Shown piece after piece: positions 4,115 to 5,213 of a DNA stretch of 5,213 nt. The stretch is from Bdellovibrionales bacterium (GTDB taxonomy: Bacteria; Bdellovibrionota; Bacteriovoracia; Bacteriovoracales; Bacteriovoracaceae): the NCBI GenBank assembly GCA_005791855.1, contig SXUH01000236.1, positions 1 through 5,213 of the forward strand. Direction: 5' to 3'. A program made the translations under genes and the position numbers. Position 1 is the stretch's first letter, and each line of letters starts with the position of its first letter. The notes beneath the pieces were generated by a model, which did not search any database, was not told the origin of the DNA, and saw only the letters and a list, made by a program, of their open reading frames with translations.

Positions 4115-5213
4115 ATGAAGACTCTGAAATACGACTTCGTCGCGGGCCTCTCCGTCTTCCTCGTCGCGATCCCCCTCTGCCTCGGGATCGCCCTCGCCTC
4201 GGGCGCGCCACTCCTCAGTGGCCTCCTGGCCGGGGTGATCGGCGGCGTGGTCATCGGGATCTTGAGTGACTCGCACCTGAGCGTCTCCGGGCCCGCCGCC
4301 GGTCTCGTGGCGATCGTCCTCGTCGGGATCTCCGACCTCGGCTCCTACCAGGCCTTCGTCGCCGCCGTCGCCGTGGCCGGGCTCCTCCAGATCGCCATGG
4401 GCCTTGCGAAGGCCGGGAAGCTCACCCGCTACCTCCCCCACAGCGTGATCGAAGGGATGATGGCGGCGATCGGGATTATCCTGATCCTGAAGCAGTACCC
4501 GGTGCTCCTCGGCCAGAAAGCCGATACCCCCTACCACGCGCTGGTGCTGAGCCTGGGTCTGGCGTCCCTGGTCCTCCTCTTCATCTGGGACACCTGGTTC
4601 GCGCACCGGATGAAGCTCGTCCCCGGGTCACTGATCGTGGTGCTCGCGGGGATCCTCGCGACCCTCGTGCTCAACATGACCATGTACCGGAGCGACGTGG
4701 ACGCGGCCTACTTCGTCCAGATCCCTTCCATCGGGTCCTTCGCCGAGCTAACGAGCCTCCTCAAGTTCCCGGACTGGTCCGCGCTCTCGAACCCGCTCTT
4801 CTACAAGACGGCAATCGTCCTCGCCCTGGTCGCGTCCATCGAGTCGCTCCTCTGCGTGAACGCCATCGAGCGGCTGGACCCGCAGGGGCGGAAGACGGAT
4901 AAGAACCGGGAGCTCCTGGCCCAGGGAACCGGGAACGCCATCTCGGGTCTCCTCGGGGGCCTGCCGATCACCTCGGTGATCGTCCGGAGTTCGGTTAACC
5001 TCAACGCCGGAGCGAAGTCGAAGACCTCGGCGATCTTCCACGGCGTCCTCATCATCCTCGTCCTCTTCTTCGGCGCGGGCCTCATGAACCACGTCCCGCT
5101 CGTCTCCCTGGCGGCGGTGCTCATCTTCACGGGCTACAAGCTCGCGCACCCGAAGCACCTGATCACGGCCTGGAAGACGGGGAAGGTCGACTTCATCGCC
5201 TTCGTCCTCACCA
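4115..5213 (+). CDS. SulP family inorganic anion transporter, N-terminal part (runs off right edge)
   Basis: 366 codons are visible from an ATG preceded by AAGGGAG (4104-4110), with no stop before the window ends. The protein is an inner-membrane transporter of the SulP (SLC26-like) family, which moves sulfate, bicarbonate or other anions. Signature blocks are the N-terminal YDFVAGLSVFLVAIPLCLGI (6-25), the half-helix sequence LSVSGPAAGL (55-64), SIESLLCVNAIERLDP (241-256) and the conserved block around NAISGLLGGLPITSVIVR (274-291) continuing through SSVNLNAGAKSKTSAIFHG. Hydrophobic segments occur throughout. The end of the membrane domain and any C-terminal STAS domain lie outside the window. 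Substrate is not fixed by sequence, but the carbonic anhydrase two genes upstream favours bicarbonate. SulP proteins fused or linked to carbonic anhydrases are known as likely bicarbonate transporters. It lies nine bases after the lipoprotein stop. Confidence 0.95.
   Translation, partial: MKTLKYDFVAGLSVFLVAIPLCLGIALASGAPLLSGLLAGVIGGVVIGILSDSHLSVSGPAAGLVAIVLVGISDLGSYQAFVAAVAVAGLLQIAMGLAKAGKLTRYLPHSVIEGMMAAIGIILILKQYPVLLGQKADTPYHALVLSLGLASLVLLFIWDTWFAHRMKLVPGSLIVVLAGILATLVLNMTMYRSDVDAAYFVQIPSIGSFAELTSLLKFPDWSALSNPLFYKTAIVLALVASIESLLCVNAIERLDPQGRKTDKNRELLAQGTGNAISGLLGGLPITSVIVRSSVNLNAGAKSKTSAIFHGVLIILVLFFGAGLMNHVPLVSLAAVLIFTGYKLAHPKHLITAWKTGKVDFIAFVLT

Noticed and set aside
3662..4606. 314-codon minus-strand open frame across the lipoprotein and transporter genes
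   Set aside because: The translation is a low-complexity run of Asp, Glu, Arg, Gly and His, as expected from the antisense of GC-rich coding DNA, and it spans two well-supported genes.
4748..5158. Minus-strand open frames opposite the SulP transporter
   Set aside because: They are antisense to conserved SulP motifs and have the same charge-biased shadow composition.

Overview
The window looks like chromosomal DNA from a Gram-negative bacterium. Several products carry Sec signal peptides, one is a probable lipoprotein, and most starts have a good Shine-Dalgarno (SD) site. From about 1500 onward the genes are GC-rich, with third codon positions almost always C or G (28 of the first 30 codons of the last gene). 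I cannot name the lineage. No RNA gene, insertion sequence, CRISPR array or origin is visible.

Left part (1-1430), lower GC and mixed codon use. The N-terminal part of a secreted protein runs leftward off the window from an ATG at 176. It is divergent from a GNAT acetyltransferase (352-777), and the 175-base gap between them holds paired AACnGTT repeats and a candidate promoter. A second, unrelated GNAT acetyltransferase (1315 down to 809) converges on the first.

Middle part (1455-3042), GC-rich. A candidate promoter precedes a two-gene unit: a small secreted protein (1504-1893) and a secreted protein with 12 cysteines (1908-2663). A weak terminator overlaps the second stop codon. It lies in a very AT-rich strip (17% GC over 2661-2720) that holds a near-consensus promoter placed so close to the next start (2728) that the mRNA would be almost leaderless. 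That gene encodes a 104-residue protein with one N-terminal hydrophobic segment. None of these three secreted or anchored proteins is recognisable.

Right part (3091-5213). A tight unit encodes a cytoplasmic beta-class carbonic anhydrase, a small helical probable lipoprotein whose start lies 59 bases inside the carbonic anhydrase gene, and a SulP-family anion transporter cut by the window end. The natural reading is inorganic-carbon handling: the transporter moves bicarbonate (or another anion) and the enzyme interconverts bicarbonate and CO2. The lipoprotein between them, with an LTAEQ motif like that of Spy/CpxP-type periplasmic proteins, is the least explained part and the best candidate for something new.
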